A stretch of DNA of 64,000 nt from Leisingera sp. SS27 (GTDB taxonomy: Bacteria > Pseudomonadota > Alphaproteobacteria > Rhodobacterales > Rhodobacteraceae). Under the pieces are notes generated by a model that was not told where the DNA came from, did not search any database, and saw nothing but the letters and a program-made list of their open reading frames with translations. The position numbers and the translations under genes are program-made. Shown piece after piece: positions 18,882 to 26,615 of this stretch. Numbering within the stretch: position 1 is the stretch's first letter; every line of letters starts with the position of its first letter. The DNA is taken from the NCBI RefSeq assembly GCF_028368855.1, contig NZ_JAQNCY010000001.1:806001-870000 (forward strand), in the 5' to 3' direction.

Positions 18882-19896
18882 AGGGTTGAATGATGTCCTG
18901 TTCGTCGTAAAGGGCGATCAGCACGCAGAAATCGCTGGCCAACTCATCAGCGGCAGTGGCCACTGCATCCCAGCCTTCATGGGAAAGATCGGGACTGTTT
19001 GCGGCACTGAACAACTCGTTCTTTCGGCGGCGCAGTTCATTTTCGATTTCTTCGAAACGGTTTTTGTCACCAGCCCCTGTGGTTCGCAGCTTTTCATCCA
19101 GAAACCAGGCCGACGCCACAAGGACGACTTCGACATTCAGGATGAAATCATCCAGGTTACCCAGAAAGGGCTTGGCCTTGACGTGCAGATCCATGACCCG
19201 TTTGCGTTCGGGTTCCGAAATTAGATATTCGCTGGAATTGTCCTCTTCGCCATCTGTGAAGAACCGCAGAACCTTGGCGTTCGACCGCAATGCGTCCGAG
19301 GTATCGATGACCCAGGTCGGAATTCCTGCAACGCGATGCGCAAACATGCGCAGCCATTCATCCACGCGAACCAGCGCCTTAATGGATGGCGCCAGCCCAA
19401 CCATGATCAGGGCCAGCCCCATGGACACTTCCGGTGCGATATTGATGCCTGAGCTGGAGTCCATAGGCTTGGAACTCGTGGCGGGTTCAAGACTTTTTAT
19501 CCAGAATTCGGCCGCTGATGTTCCCATCGGCGCAAAACCCGTCGTCGGTTCGGATGAGGCGTCTGACACAGGGGCCGTGCTTGTCGACGCCTCGGTCGGC
19601 AACGTGCTGGCCCCAATCTCGGGCAACAGGCTTTGACCGCCGATTAGCGGCAACAGAACCTCCGCATAGGCGCACAGGATCAGATAGAGGATGATCAGCG
19701 AAAGCGTGTAGATGAAATAGGCATAGGTAACCTGTCGACGCGCGCGCAGCTTATCCGGCGTCAGGAAAAGGACCAGCCGATCCAGACGCTTGCCGGTCTC
19801 ATAGGAAATCCGGTTAAAACGTTCATGGGAAAACGCGATTATTATGCCAACGCCAAAAGACAACGCGACAATGTCGTTCATAAGGTCCGCAGACAT
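18544..19896 (-). CDS. Membrane protein, unknown; C-terminal frame overlaps next gene
   Basis: From ATG 19896 (a TTG 16 codons earlier is also open). Helices at about 8-23, 57-84 and 156-176; a Ser/Thr/Ala-rich loop (about 95-150) lies between the second and third; then a long cytosolic-looking region rich in charged residues up to about residue 339. The last ~111 codons overlap the following membrane gene and read as Arg/Gln/Ala-rich shadow sequence, so the true end is probably near 18880, either by an unseen stop shift or by frameshift into the next gene. No homologous family recognised. Second gene of the island operon, 17 bases after the 36-aa peptide gene. Confidence 0.6.
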   Translation of the reverse strand: MSADLMNDIVALSFGVGIIIAFSHERFNRISYETGKRLDRLVLFLTPDKLRARRQVTYAYFIYTLSLIILYLILCAYAEVLLPLIGGQSLLPEIGASTLPTEASTSTAPVSDASSEPTTGFAPMGTSAAEFWIKSLEPATSSKPMDSSSGINIAPEVSMGLALIMVGLAPSIKALVRVDEWLRMFAHRVAGIPTWVIDTSDALRSNAKVLRFFTDGEEDNSSEYLISEPERKRVMDLHVKAKPFLGNLDDFILNVEVVLVASAWFLDEKLRTTGAGDKNRFEEIENELRRRKNELFSAANSPDLSHEGWDAVATAADELASDFCVLIALYDEQDIIQPYDQRPAPNRKPTPRAGQAAAIRRRPLQEQDRTTNAASRQQSDAVLDADNRAELDGRLGRAVAGAGGIQPDMGLAQQRYLSEDQAVFGQRIQHLLHCHNRCDHHSLGPNDFGR

Positions 19897-19913
19897 AATG
19901 TTACGGCGCTGTC

Positions 19914-20024
19914 TTATCGACAAGTTTCGCGCGAAGGGTCGCAACCCACCTGAGAATGCAGCGAAGAAGGGGATGCTGCAAACAGCGAAGCGAACAAAAC
20001 GACTAATACCAAAGTTGACTTCAC
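19914..20024 (-). CDS. 36-aa secreted/exported Cys peptide
   Basis: GTG start (20024) preceded 8 bases away by GAGGGGG (20033-20039), the best ribosome site in the operon. The peptide has a short basic start, a hydrophobic core (TLVLVVLFASLFAAS) and a C-terminal tail with two cysteines (VGCDPSRETCR), like a minimal signal peptide with a short disulfide-capable tail, or a leader peptide. The stop is 17 bases before the ATG of the first membrane gene and the promoter is about 40 bases upstream, making it the first gene of the operon. Confidence 0.55.
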   Translation of the reverse strand: MKSTLVLVVLFASLFAASPSSLHSQVGCDPSRETCR

Positions 20025-20062
20025 AGCAGATACCCCCTCACATCGTAAACAAAACAACCTGC

Positions 20063-20090
20063 ATTATAGTGATTGTTTCGATTCTATCAA
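20063..20090 (-). promoter_or_regulatory. Sigma-70-like promoter of island operon
   Basis: On the minus strand TTGATA (20085-20090), a 16-base spacer and TATAAT (20063-20068), followed 38 bases later by the GTG of the 36-aa peptide. A perfect -10 is rare in this G+C-rich sequence. Confidence 0.65.
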
Positions 20091-20306
20091 CCCTTGGTTG
20101 GATCTCGGGGGTGGGATCGGCGTCGGGTCAGCTTGTGCTGCCTTGTTCGGGTTTCCTTTTATCTGGCTACAAGCCATGCGGTTTGTGGCAATCAGGATCT
20201 GTTCGATAAGGGGAAGGATCGCCTAGGTGATTGATCCCAATTTTTTGATGGATCTGGTCAGCAGTGAATTCGTTTGGCTTTGAAGTCCATATCTTGTGGA
20301 TGTTTA

Positions 20307-20835
20307 GGTCATGTTGACAAATAGCGCAGCCATAGGCGGATAGACGTAATATCGACGAAGCCAAGGAAACTCTCGGCTGTCTTGTCGTAGCGGGTTGCGA
20401 CCCTGCGGGCGTTCTTGAGCTTGTTGAAGCATCGTTCGACCAGGTTTCTAAGCCGGTACAAGGAACGATCCACACCGACGCGTTTCTTGCGGGACCGGCG
20501 CATGGTGATCACGGGGCGAACGCCACGGTCATTCATAGACTTACGAATGCCGTCAGCGTCATAGCCGCGGTCGGCCAGCAATATCTTATGCTGGGGCAGG
20601 TTTTTTGCCATGACCAGGTCAAAGCCCAGATAGTCGGACGTTTGCCCTGGCGTGATTTCGGTTCTCATGGGCAGACCATGCGCGTTGACGAGGAGGTGGA
20701 TCTTGGTCGCGAAGCCACCTCTAGAACGGCCGAAACCCTGTCGCGGAGTCCCCCTTTTGCACCCGCTGCCTGATGATGGGCCCGGATCACGGTGCTGTCG
20801 ATCATTTGCAGGGCGTCTGGCACGGCCCGCTTTGG
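20307..20835 (-). mobile_element. Truncated IS5-family (IS427-like) element
   Basis: Left end GGTCATGTTGACAAA (20307-20321) preceded by TA, then OrfB with TPRQGFGRSRGG, MRTEITPGQTSDY, LLADRGYDAD and LRNLVERCFNKLK. Slippery AAAAGGGGG at 20750-20758 and OrfA fragment DALQMIDSTVIRAHH, with its catalytic Asp intact. Similarity to the complete copy stops near 20835, so the N-terminal ~95 residues of OrfA and the right inverted repeat are missing. Same orientation as the element at 9826-10676, but clearly diverged from it, so not a recent duplicate. Confidence 0.88.
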
Positions 20836-21402
20836 AGACTTCTTTCGAAAATTTTTTTCTATGATTCACCCATGTTCAAGATGGACTTTCCGAGCAGAGT
20901 AGACCAATGGAAATATACTTCAGCCTATGTCCCCAAGAAGTTCCTGGAAGACGGAAACCTCCAATTTGGTCAAAGGATTGAAACCACGGAGCTACGATTT
21001 TAATCGGTTTTCGAGAATTTTATTCTTCCACAACATATTCTGAGGCACCTTATCAACGGAGAGCCAATCATAACTGACTGGAGCGAGTACGACGCGGCGA
21101 TCGGATGACAACTGGGCTTGCCGCTCGATAGTTGGCATAATGAACCCTATCGGTGCGTGGAGGGCGTTGATCCGCCGAGCAACAGCAGCCATTGGCGCAG
21201 CCGCAGCGAATTGACGCTTCGTCCTGCGACCTGTGAATTCGGGTGACAGATATCGCCGCAGCATGCTTGAATGGCTGGTTTTCATGCCGCGCAGCGGCGC
21301 CGAAAATAATGCAGTCGCGGCGATTTTGCTGCTGCGAGCGCGCGCAGCGAATAAATCCAAGGTACAGGTTGGGCTCAAAGCAGACCAGCACGTCCACCGC
21401 AA
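20836..21402. other. Island edge, no convincing gene
   Basis: About 570 bases. The part to 21003 is A+T-rich and has a plus-strand frame from 20872 (MFKMDFPSRVDQWKY, 43 codons) with no family; the rest is G+C-rich with Arg/Cys-rich frames on both strands and no ribosome sites. Probably decayed sequence at the right boundary of the island. Confidence 0.45.
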
Positions 21403-21430
21403 AAAAGCGCGCCCTTTCAGGCGCGCTTTT
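21403..21430. terminator. Terminator of tatABC
   Basis: Perfect 11-bp stem AAAAGCGCGCC (21403-21413) and GGCGCGCTTTT (21420-21430), 6-base loop, about 25 bases beyond the tatC stop on the minus strand. Confidence 0.85.
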
Positions 21431-21454
21431 GCATTTCAAACCCTCTCAGGCTTA

Positions 21455-22345
21455 TCAGACCTTGCCGTCCTCGGCGTCTGCGGCCGCCGGCTCATCGGGA
21501 TGGGCTTCCATTTCCTCGCCGTCATAGTAGCCCTCCGCGCGCAGCTTTGCCTCGCGCTTGGCCTCTACCCGGCGAACCAGGAAGATCGAAACCTCGTAAA
21601 GCCCGTAAACCACCACAAACAGGATGATCTGGGTGATCACATCCGGCGGCGTCACAAGTGCAGCCAGCACCAGGATCGCCACCACAGCGTATTTGCGGAC
21701 CGCCCCCAGCCCCTCAGCGCTCACCAGGCCGGCCTTGCCCATCAGGGTCAGCAGCACCGGCAGCTGGAAGCAGAGGCCAAAGGCCACGATGAACTTGATC
21801 GTCAGGTTCAGATACTCCTGAGCGGACCCCTGGAAAACCACGCTGAGACCCTGATTCACTTCCTCGCTGCTTACAGCCTCGCCGCCAGAGCCGAACTGCT
21901 GGAAGCCCAGAAAGAAATCATAGGCCAGCGGGGTAACGACATAGAAGGCAAAGCTGGCGCCCAGAAGGAACATGAAGGGCGAGGCGACCAGGAAAGGCAG
22001 GAACGCCCCCTTTTCGGACTTGTACAGCCCCGGTGCCACGAACCGCCACATCTGGAACCCGATATAGGGAAACGCCAGGATGAACCCGCCCAGGAAGGAG
22101 ATCTTGATCGCGACAAAGAAGCCTTCCTGCGGGCTGATGAAGATCAGCGCACAGTCCTGGCCGCTCTCGGCCAGCACCTGGCACAGGGGGGCGGTCAGGA
22201 AGTTGAACACCGGCGTCGCCACGGTGAAACAGATCACCATGCCGGCGATGAAAGCCAGCACCGAATGGATCAGCCGGTTGCGCAGTTCGGCCAGATGCTC
22301 AATCAGCGGCGCGGTTGAGTCGTCGATCTCATCCGTCTTGCTCAT
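21455..22345 (-). CDS. tatC: Sec-independent translocase protein TatC
   Basis: 296 aa, six-helix core of the twin-arginine translocase that recognises RR signal peptides of folded proteins. HLAELRNRL (17-25), [11 protein letters not shown] and TPPDVITQ are diagnostic. An acidic cytosolic tail follows the last helix. The start overlaps the tatB stop by four bases (ATGA), so the genes are translationally coupled. Complete. Confidence 0.97.
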   Translation of the reverse strand: MSKTDEIDDSTAPLIEHLAELRNRLIHSVLAFIAGMVICFTVATPVFNFLTAPLCQVLAESGQDCALIFISPQEGFFVAIKISFLGGFILAFPYIGFQMWRFVAPGLYKSEKGAFLPFLVASPFMFLLGASFAFYVVTPLAYDFFLGFQQFGSGGEAVSSEEVNQGLSVVFQGSAQEYLNLTIKFIVAFGLCFQLPVLLTLMGKAGLVSAEGLGAVRKYAVVAILVLAALVTPPDVITQIILFVVVYGLYEVSIFLVRRVEAKREAKLRAEGYYDGEEMEAHPDEPAAADAEDGKV

Positions 22346-22818
22346 GACTTGGCCTCTTCTTCCTTCGCTGCCGCGGGCTTCAGCGCCGCCTCAGCCGCTT
22401 CAGCCTTGGCCAATGCTTCCTCGGCCTCACGCGCCTTGCGCTCTGCTGCGGCGCGCGCTGTCGATGCCTGGATCTTCTTGGCATCCTCCGCGCGTTCCGC
22501 CGCCAGCTTGCCGGTCTCGCTGTTAGGGTCGTATTTGGTGGGGTCGATCGAAGACGCCATTTCCTGTGCGGCCTGCTTGACCCCATCCATGGCAGTGCTC
22601 ATCGGGTTCGACGCGGCCTTCAGCCCTTTGGCGACCTCATTGACCCCGGCCTCATCCGCGGCATCGTGCATTGCCCGGCTGAATTCACGCGCCATCCCCT
22701 TGGCCTTGCCGACAAACCGCCCCACGTTGCGGAACAGCACCGGCAGGTCCTTGGGGCCGACGACGATCAGCGCGACAACGCCGATGACCAGCAGTTCGGT
22801 CCACCCAAGATCGAACAT
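22342..22818 (-). CDS. tatB: Sec-independent translocase protein TatB
   Basis: 158 aa. Single N-terminal helix with [20 protein letters not shown] and the GPKDLP hinge, followed by an amphipathic helix and a long Ala/Glu/Lys-rich coiled tail. Partners with TatC in the receptor complex. Lies 6 bases after the tatA stop. Complete and normal in length for alphaproteobacteria. Confidence 0.96.
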   Translation of the reverse strand: MFDLGWTELLVIGVVALIVVGPKDLPVLFRNVGRFVGKAKGMAREFSRAMHDAADEAGVNEVAKGLKAASNPMSTAMDGVKQAAQEMASSIDPTKYDPNSETGKLAAERAEDAKKIQASTARAAAERKAREAEEALAKAEAAEAALKPAAAKEEEAKS

Positions 22819-22824
22819 CCGCGC

Positions 22825-23052
22825 TTAGGCCTTGTCTTTTTCGGTCGCAGTTTCGGCGCCTGGGGTGACGTCCTTGGCCGCGTCTGCGGCGTCCTGCTCC
22901 AGTTCCTTGGTGCCTTCGTTAATGCCTTTCTTGAAAGAGGTGATGCCTTTGCCGACCTCACCCATCAGCGAGGAAATCTTGCCGCGGCCGAACAGGACCA
23001 GCACCACGACAGCGATGAGAAGAAGGCCAGGCAGGCCGATGTTGTTGAGCAT
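22825..23052 (-). CDS. tatA: Sec-independent translocase protein TatA
   Basis: 75 aa pore-forming subunit. One transmembrane helix (about 5-21), FGRGKI hinge and the amphipathic helix [19 protein letters not shown] are typical. First gene of tatABC; a GGAGAGA-like ribosome site lies upstream of 23052. The operon points away from the upstream plus-strand ABM-domain gene. Confidence 0.96.
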   Translation of the reverse strand: MLNNIGLPGLLLIAVVVLVLFGRGKISSLMGEVGKGITSFKKGINEGTKELEQDAADAAKDVTPGAETATEKDKA

Positions 23053-23278
23053 GTGAGTCTCTCCTTACTTGATCCGGCGCGTATTTCGGGCGCCGGTGGA
23101 ATTATTCGCTACGGGTTTAGCGCGGGCGCGGCTTTGAGCGAAAGCAACTCCGCGTGCTTTAGGCACCGGCAAGCGCAGGATTCCGAAGTTTTTGCCGCCC
23201 GCCCGCATCCAACTGACAGGTTTATGTCAGTTGCAAGTCGGTAAAGCCAGCCCATCACATGAACAAAGGAGAAACGTG

Positions 23279-23587
23279 ATGAGCAAACATGTCGCCGAAA
23301 TCGTGACCTTCAAACTGGCCGATGGCGTGAGTCCCGCCGATTTCACAGCCCTGATGCAGCGCACCGAGGGCTTCGTGCGCGCGCAGGACGGCTTTGTCAC
23401 CCGCCAGCTGAGCCAGGGTGAAGACGGAAAATGGACCGACTATGTGGTCTGGAAGGACATGGCAACGGCGCAGAAAGTGGCGCAGACCTTCATGCAGCAG
23501 GACTTCGCCCCTGAAGTTGTTGCAGCACTGGCGCCGGACAGCGCCAGCATGCGCCACGAAGAGGTGCTGTGGCAGATGACGCCCTAA
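23279..23587 (+). CDS. ABM/dimeric alpha-beta barrel domain protein
   Basis: 102 aa. Start at 23279 behind AAAGGAGA. Sequence pattern (HVAEIVTFKLADGV, FTALMQRTEGFV, WTDYVVWKDMATAQ) fits the antibiotic-biosynthesis-monooxygenase-like ferredoxin fold, whose small members are cofactor-free oxygenases or of unknown role. It lies 100 bases upstream of a WYL regulator on the same strand and could be co-transcribed with it. Substrate unknown. Confidence 0.75.
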   Translation: MSKHVAEIVTFKLADGVSPADFTALMQRTEGFVRAQDGFVTRQLSQGEDGKWTDYVVWKDMATAQKVAQTFMQQDFAPEVVAALAPDSASMRHEEVLWQMTP

Positions 23588-23687
23588 GCCTGCCGGGCTG
23601 CGTCTGAAGGCCGGAACACTGCAGGTTGCGCCTGCGGGCCAGGCGCAGCCCTTGACCTCCTGACGCCACCGCGCAAAGGCTAGCCCC

Positions 23688-24362
23688 ATGCGCCGCACCG
23701 ACCGCCTTTTTGAAATCATCCAGATCCTGCGCGACGGGAAGCTGCACCGCGCCCAGGACATCGCCGAACGGCTGGAGGTCTCCACCCGCACCATCTACCG
23801 CGACATGGACACGCTGGTGGCCTCCGGGGTGCCGGTGGAGGGGGAGCGCGGCGTCGGCTACATGGTGCGCGAGCAGATCAGCCTGCCGCCGCTCACCCTG
23901 ACGCCGGAGGAGCTGGAAGCGCTGAACCTCGGCATGGCGATTGTGGCAGAGGCTGCCGACCCCGGCCTGAAGGCCGCCGCCCTGTCGCTGGCCGCCAAAG
24001 TGGACGCCGTGCTGCCGGAACAGACCATTGCCGAGGCCGACGCCTGGAAATTCGCGGTCTACCCGTTTTCGGACGCCGCCCGCGCCCTTGCCCATATGCC
24101 AACCCTGCGCGCTGCCATCAAAGCGCGCCAGAAACTGCAGCTCAGCTACCGGCGCATCGACGGCACCCTGACAGAGCGCAAGATCCGCCCGCTGCACATG
24201 GAGTACTGGGGCCGGGTCTGGACCCTGACCGCCTGGTGCGAGACCCGTAATGCCTTCCGCGTGTTCCGCGTCGACCTGATCGAGGATGCTTCCGCCCTGC
24301 CCGAGCTGTTCGTGGACGAACCCGGCAAGCGGCTGCAGGACTATGATCCTTTCGGATCCTGA
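23688..24362 (+). CDS. YafY-type HTH/WYL transcriptional regulator
   Basis: 224 aa. N-terminal winged helix-turn-helix (about 20-45, HRAQDIAERLEVSTRTIYRD) and C-terminal WYL domain (about 140-205, IRPLHMEYWGRVWTLTAWCE), the arrangement of YafY-family repressors that bind ligands or nucleic acid. Downstream of the ABM-domain gene. Target not known. Complete. Confidence 0.92.
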   Translation: MRRTDRLFEIIQILRDGKLHRAQDIAERLEVSTRTIYRDMDTLVASGVPVEGERGVGYMVREQISLPPLTLTPEELEALNLGMAIVAEAADPGLKAAALSLAAKVDAVLPEQTIAEADAWKFAVYPFSDAARALAHMPTLRAAIKARQKLQLSYRRIDGTLTERKIRPLHMEYWGRVWTLTAWCETRNAFRVFRVDLIEDASALPELFVDEPGKRLQDYDPFGS

Positions 24363-24376
24363 GATCCTTCCTTCAT

Positions 24377-24429
24377 CTGGCTGAAAATATCCCGGGGGAG
24401 GCCCGCCGGGCCGGGGGCAGCGCCCCCTA
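24377..24429. repeat. Roseobacter-type palindromic intergenic repeat
   Basis: CTGGCTGAAAATATCCCGGG followed by two hairpins: GGCCCGCCGGGCC (24400-24412) and GGGGGC-AGC-GCCCCC (24413-24427). I recall this motif as frequent between convergent genes in Rhodobacteraceae. It separates the convergent WYL regulator and GNAT genes and probably also ends their transcripts. Confidence 0.6.
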
Positions 24430-25278
24430 CCCCAGTTCAAACGAGGTCACCCCGTAAATCAGATCCGTGTCCAGCAGCGGTGCAGGCCCGCGGTACATCC
24501 GGGCGGTTTCAAACACCGGTTCAAGACCGAGGCTGCGCGCCAGATCCACCGCCGCGGCATGGGGTTCCGGCACATCCAGAAACACCTCCTGCCCCGCAGG
24601 CAGTTCCTGCAGCAGGCGCGCCAGAACCACCTCGGCAGCCGGGCGCGACACCGCCACCAGCGGCCCGATCTTGCAGCCGCTGCCGCAGGGCCGTAGCGTG
24701 CCGAAGCCAGCCAACTTGCCATCCTTGTAAGCGGCAAAGGAGCGATGCCCCGCAGCCCCCAGCCACTGCTGCCAAAAGGCCGTGCGCGGCGCCGGGAAGA
24801 CGCGCGCGTCCAGCGCTTCCAGCTCGGCCGTCGGTGCCGAAAGCGGCGACAGATCAAAACCCTCCGGCGGCGCCGGCCTGTTGCCGGGCACCCCGCCAAA
24901 GCGGATGTTGCGGTACGCCAGCTCAAAGCCGGAGCGTCGGTAATTGCCTTGCTGGTCCACCACACCGTCCAGGCCGACAACCCGGCTCCCGGCATGCTCC
25001 AGCGCTTCCTGCCACAGGGCATAGCCGTAGCCCTGGCCGCGATGCTCCGGCGCCACGATGTAGAAACCGAGGAAAGAAAACACCTCGACGTAGTTCACCA
25101 CCGAGATGCAGGCGACCATCTGCCCGTCCAGGAACCCGCCCCAGAACCCCTGCGGATCCGCCGAGGCAAAGCAGGCCGCATCCCGGTGGCCCGGGTTCCA
25201 GCCTTCGCGCGCGGCCCAGTCAACAGCGGTCTGGATTTCCGCGACCGCCAGCGGTCTGATCTGATAACTGCCCTGCAT
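24427..25278 (-). CDS. Two-domain GNAT acetyltransferase
   Basis: 283 aa. The start at 25278 follows CAGGAGGTGC; the frame is open 14 codons further but without a site. The first ~130 residues form a GNAT domain with the acetyl-CoA motif RGQGYG (about 97-102); the second half resembles the C-terminal GNAT-like domain (Acetyltransf_18) common in such fusions. Substrate unknown. It lies 43 bases upstream of the next minus-strand gene and is not obviously part of an operon with it. Confidence 0.85.
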   Translation of the reverse strand: MQGSYQIRPLAVAEIQTAVDWAAREGWNPGHRDAACFASADPQGFWGGFLDGQMVACISVVNYVEVFSFLGFYIVAPEHRGQGYGYALWQEALEHAGSRVVGLDGVVDQQGNYRRSGFELAYRNIRFGGVPGNRPAPPEGFDLSPLSAPTAELEALDARVFPAPRTAFWQQWLGAAGHRSFAAYKDGKLAGFGTLRPCGSGCKIGPLVAVSRPAAEVVLARLLQELPAGQEVFLDVPEPHAAAVDLARSLGLEPVFETARMYRGPAPLLDTDLIYGVTSFELG

Positions 25279-25320
25279 CTGCACCTCCTGTCTCGTCGGG
25301 TGCAGAATGCCCGCTAACAC

Positions 25321-26427
25321 TCAGGCAGGAAAGACAAAACAGCGGTTGCGGCGCACCGTCAGCCACATCACCCGGCCTGCCTCCGGCAGGAACACATTGG
25401 GCACCGTGGCTTTCAGAACCGAGCCGTCGAAATCCATCCGGAACTCCACCAGGCTCTCGCTGCCCAGAAATCGCGCGCGCTCCACAACCGCGCGTGCCGG
25501 CACGCCGTCGCTGGGGGTCGGCAGCGGCCCCTGCCCGCCGCGGTCGAAGTCGATGCGCAGATGCTGCGGGCGGAACACAATCTCCACCGCGGTGCCATCC
25601 GCCACGCCAGGCGCCAGAAACTCGCCAAAGGCCGTGCGTGCCAGCGCGCCGTTCACCTCGGCCTTCAGGACGTTCACATCGCTGAAGAAAGACACCGCGG
25701 CCTTGTCCACCGGGTGGGTATAGACGTTATAGGGTGCGCCCTGCTGCACGATCCTGCCGCCGCGCATCAGCGCGATCTCATCCGCCATCCGCATCGCCTC
25801 TTCCGGCTCATGCGTCACCAGCAGGACGGCGGTGTCTTCCTCTTTCAAAAGGCTCAGCGTCTCATCCCGGATGCCGTCGCGCAGCCGGTTGTCGAGGCCG
25901 GAGAACGGCTCATCCATCAGCATGATGCGCGGCCGCGGCGCAATCGCGCGGGCCAACGCCACCCGCTGCTGCTCGCCGCCCGACAGCTGGTGCGGGTAGC
26001 CGTCGATGAAGCGCTTCAGCGACACCCGGTTCAACAGTTCCTCGACCCGGGCGCGTTTCTCGTCCTTGCTGCCCTTCAGGCCAAAGCCCACGTTGTCAGC
26101 GACGCTGAGGTGCGGGAACAGGGCGAAATCCTGGAACATCAGTCCGATCTCGCGCCGTTCGGGGGGCACCCGGAACACGGTGTCGCAGATCAGCTTGCCA
26201 TCGACATAGATCTCGCCGCTGTCCTGCATTTCCACGCCGGCAATCATCCGCAGGGTGGTGGATTTGCCGCAGCCCGAGGGGCCCAGCAGACAGGTCACCT
26301 GCCCGGCCCGGATCTGCAGCGAGACATCGTCCACCACCGCGCGCCCCTCGAAGAAGCGCCGGATATTGCGGATTTCCAGCCGCGGCGGGGCAATCGTGCG
26401 GCTGATGCCGGCGGGGGCAGTGTTCAT
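25321..26427 (-). CDS. ABC transporter ATP-binding protein (FbpC/PotA type), orphan
   Basis: 368 aa. Walker A GPSGCGKST, signature LSGGEQQRVALARA, Walker B LMDEPFSGLD and switch His (LVTHEPEEA) are intact; the C-terminal ~110 residues are a TOBE-like regulatory domain. The sequence is of the Fe3+/spermidine/sugar importer class. No permease or binding protein is adjacent, so partner genes must be elsewhere. Inner-membrane-associated. Confidence 0.88.
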   Translation of the reverse strand: MNTAPAGISRTIAPPRLEIRNIRRFFEGRAVVDDVSLQIRAGQVTCLLGPSGCGKSTTLRMIAGVEMQDSGEIYVDGKLICDTVFRVPPERREIGLMFQDFALFPHLSVADNVGFGLKGSKDEKRARVEELLNRVSLKRFIDGYPHQLSGGEQQRVALARAIAPRPRIMLMDEPFSGLDNRLRDGIRDETLSLLKEEDTAVLLVTHEPEEAMRMADEIALMRGGRIVQQGAPYNVYTHPVDKAAVSFFSDVNVLKAEVNGALARTAFGEFLAPGVADGTAVEIVFRPQHLRIDFDRGGQGPLPTPSDGVPARAVVERARFLGSESLVEFRMDFDGSVLKATVPNVFLPEAGRVMWLTVRRNRCFVFPA

Positions 26428-26531
26428 GAGGCCTCAGTGCTGTTTCCGATGAAAACGCTTGGGTTCACGCCGGGATAGCAACCCAGCGGCAGCGCCGCAA
26501 GCGGTCTGCCCCTCTGGACACACGGAGACGA

Positions 26532-26572
26532 GGGCAGCGCCCGCCCCGTGGGGGGCGGGACGGGCGCTGCCC
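26532..26572. terminator. Large intergenic hairpin
   Basis: 12-bp stem GGGCAGCGCCCG (26532-26543) and CGGGCGCTGCCC (26561-26572) enclosing a second CCCC/GGGG stem. No T run. Lies between the arsM stop and the ABC gene start; probable transcription barrier or repeat. Confidence 0.5.
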
Positions 26573-26615
26573 GCCCCATCGGCCGGGCGTTACATTCCAA
26601 TCATACTGGAAGTGA

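Noticed and set aside
20992-21402. Minus- and plus-strand frames beside the tat terminator
   Set aside because: Arg/Cys-rich, no ribosome site, no family; probably decayed sequence.
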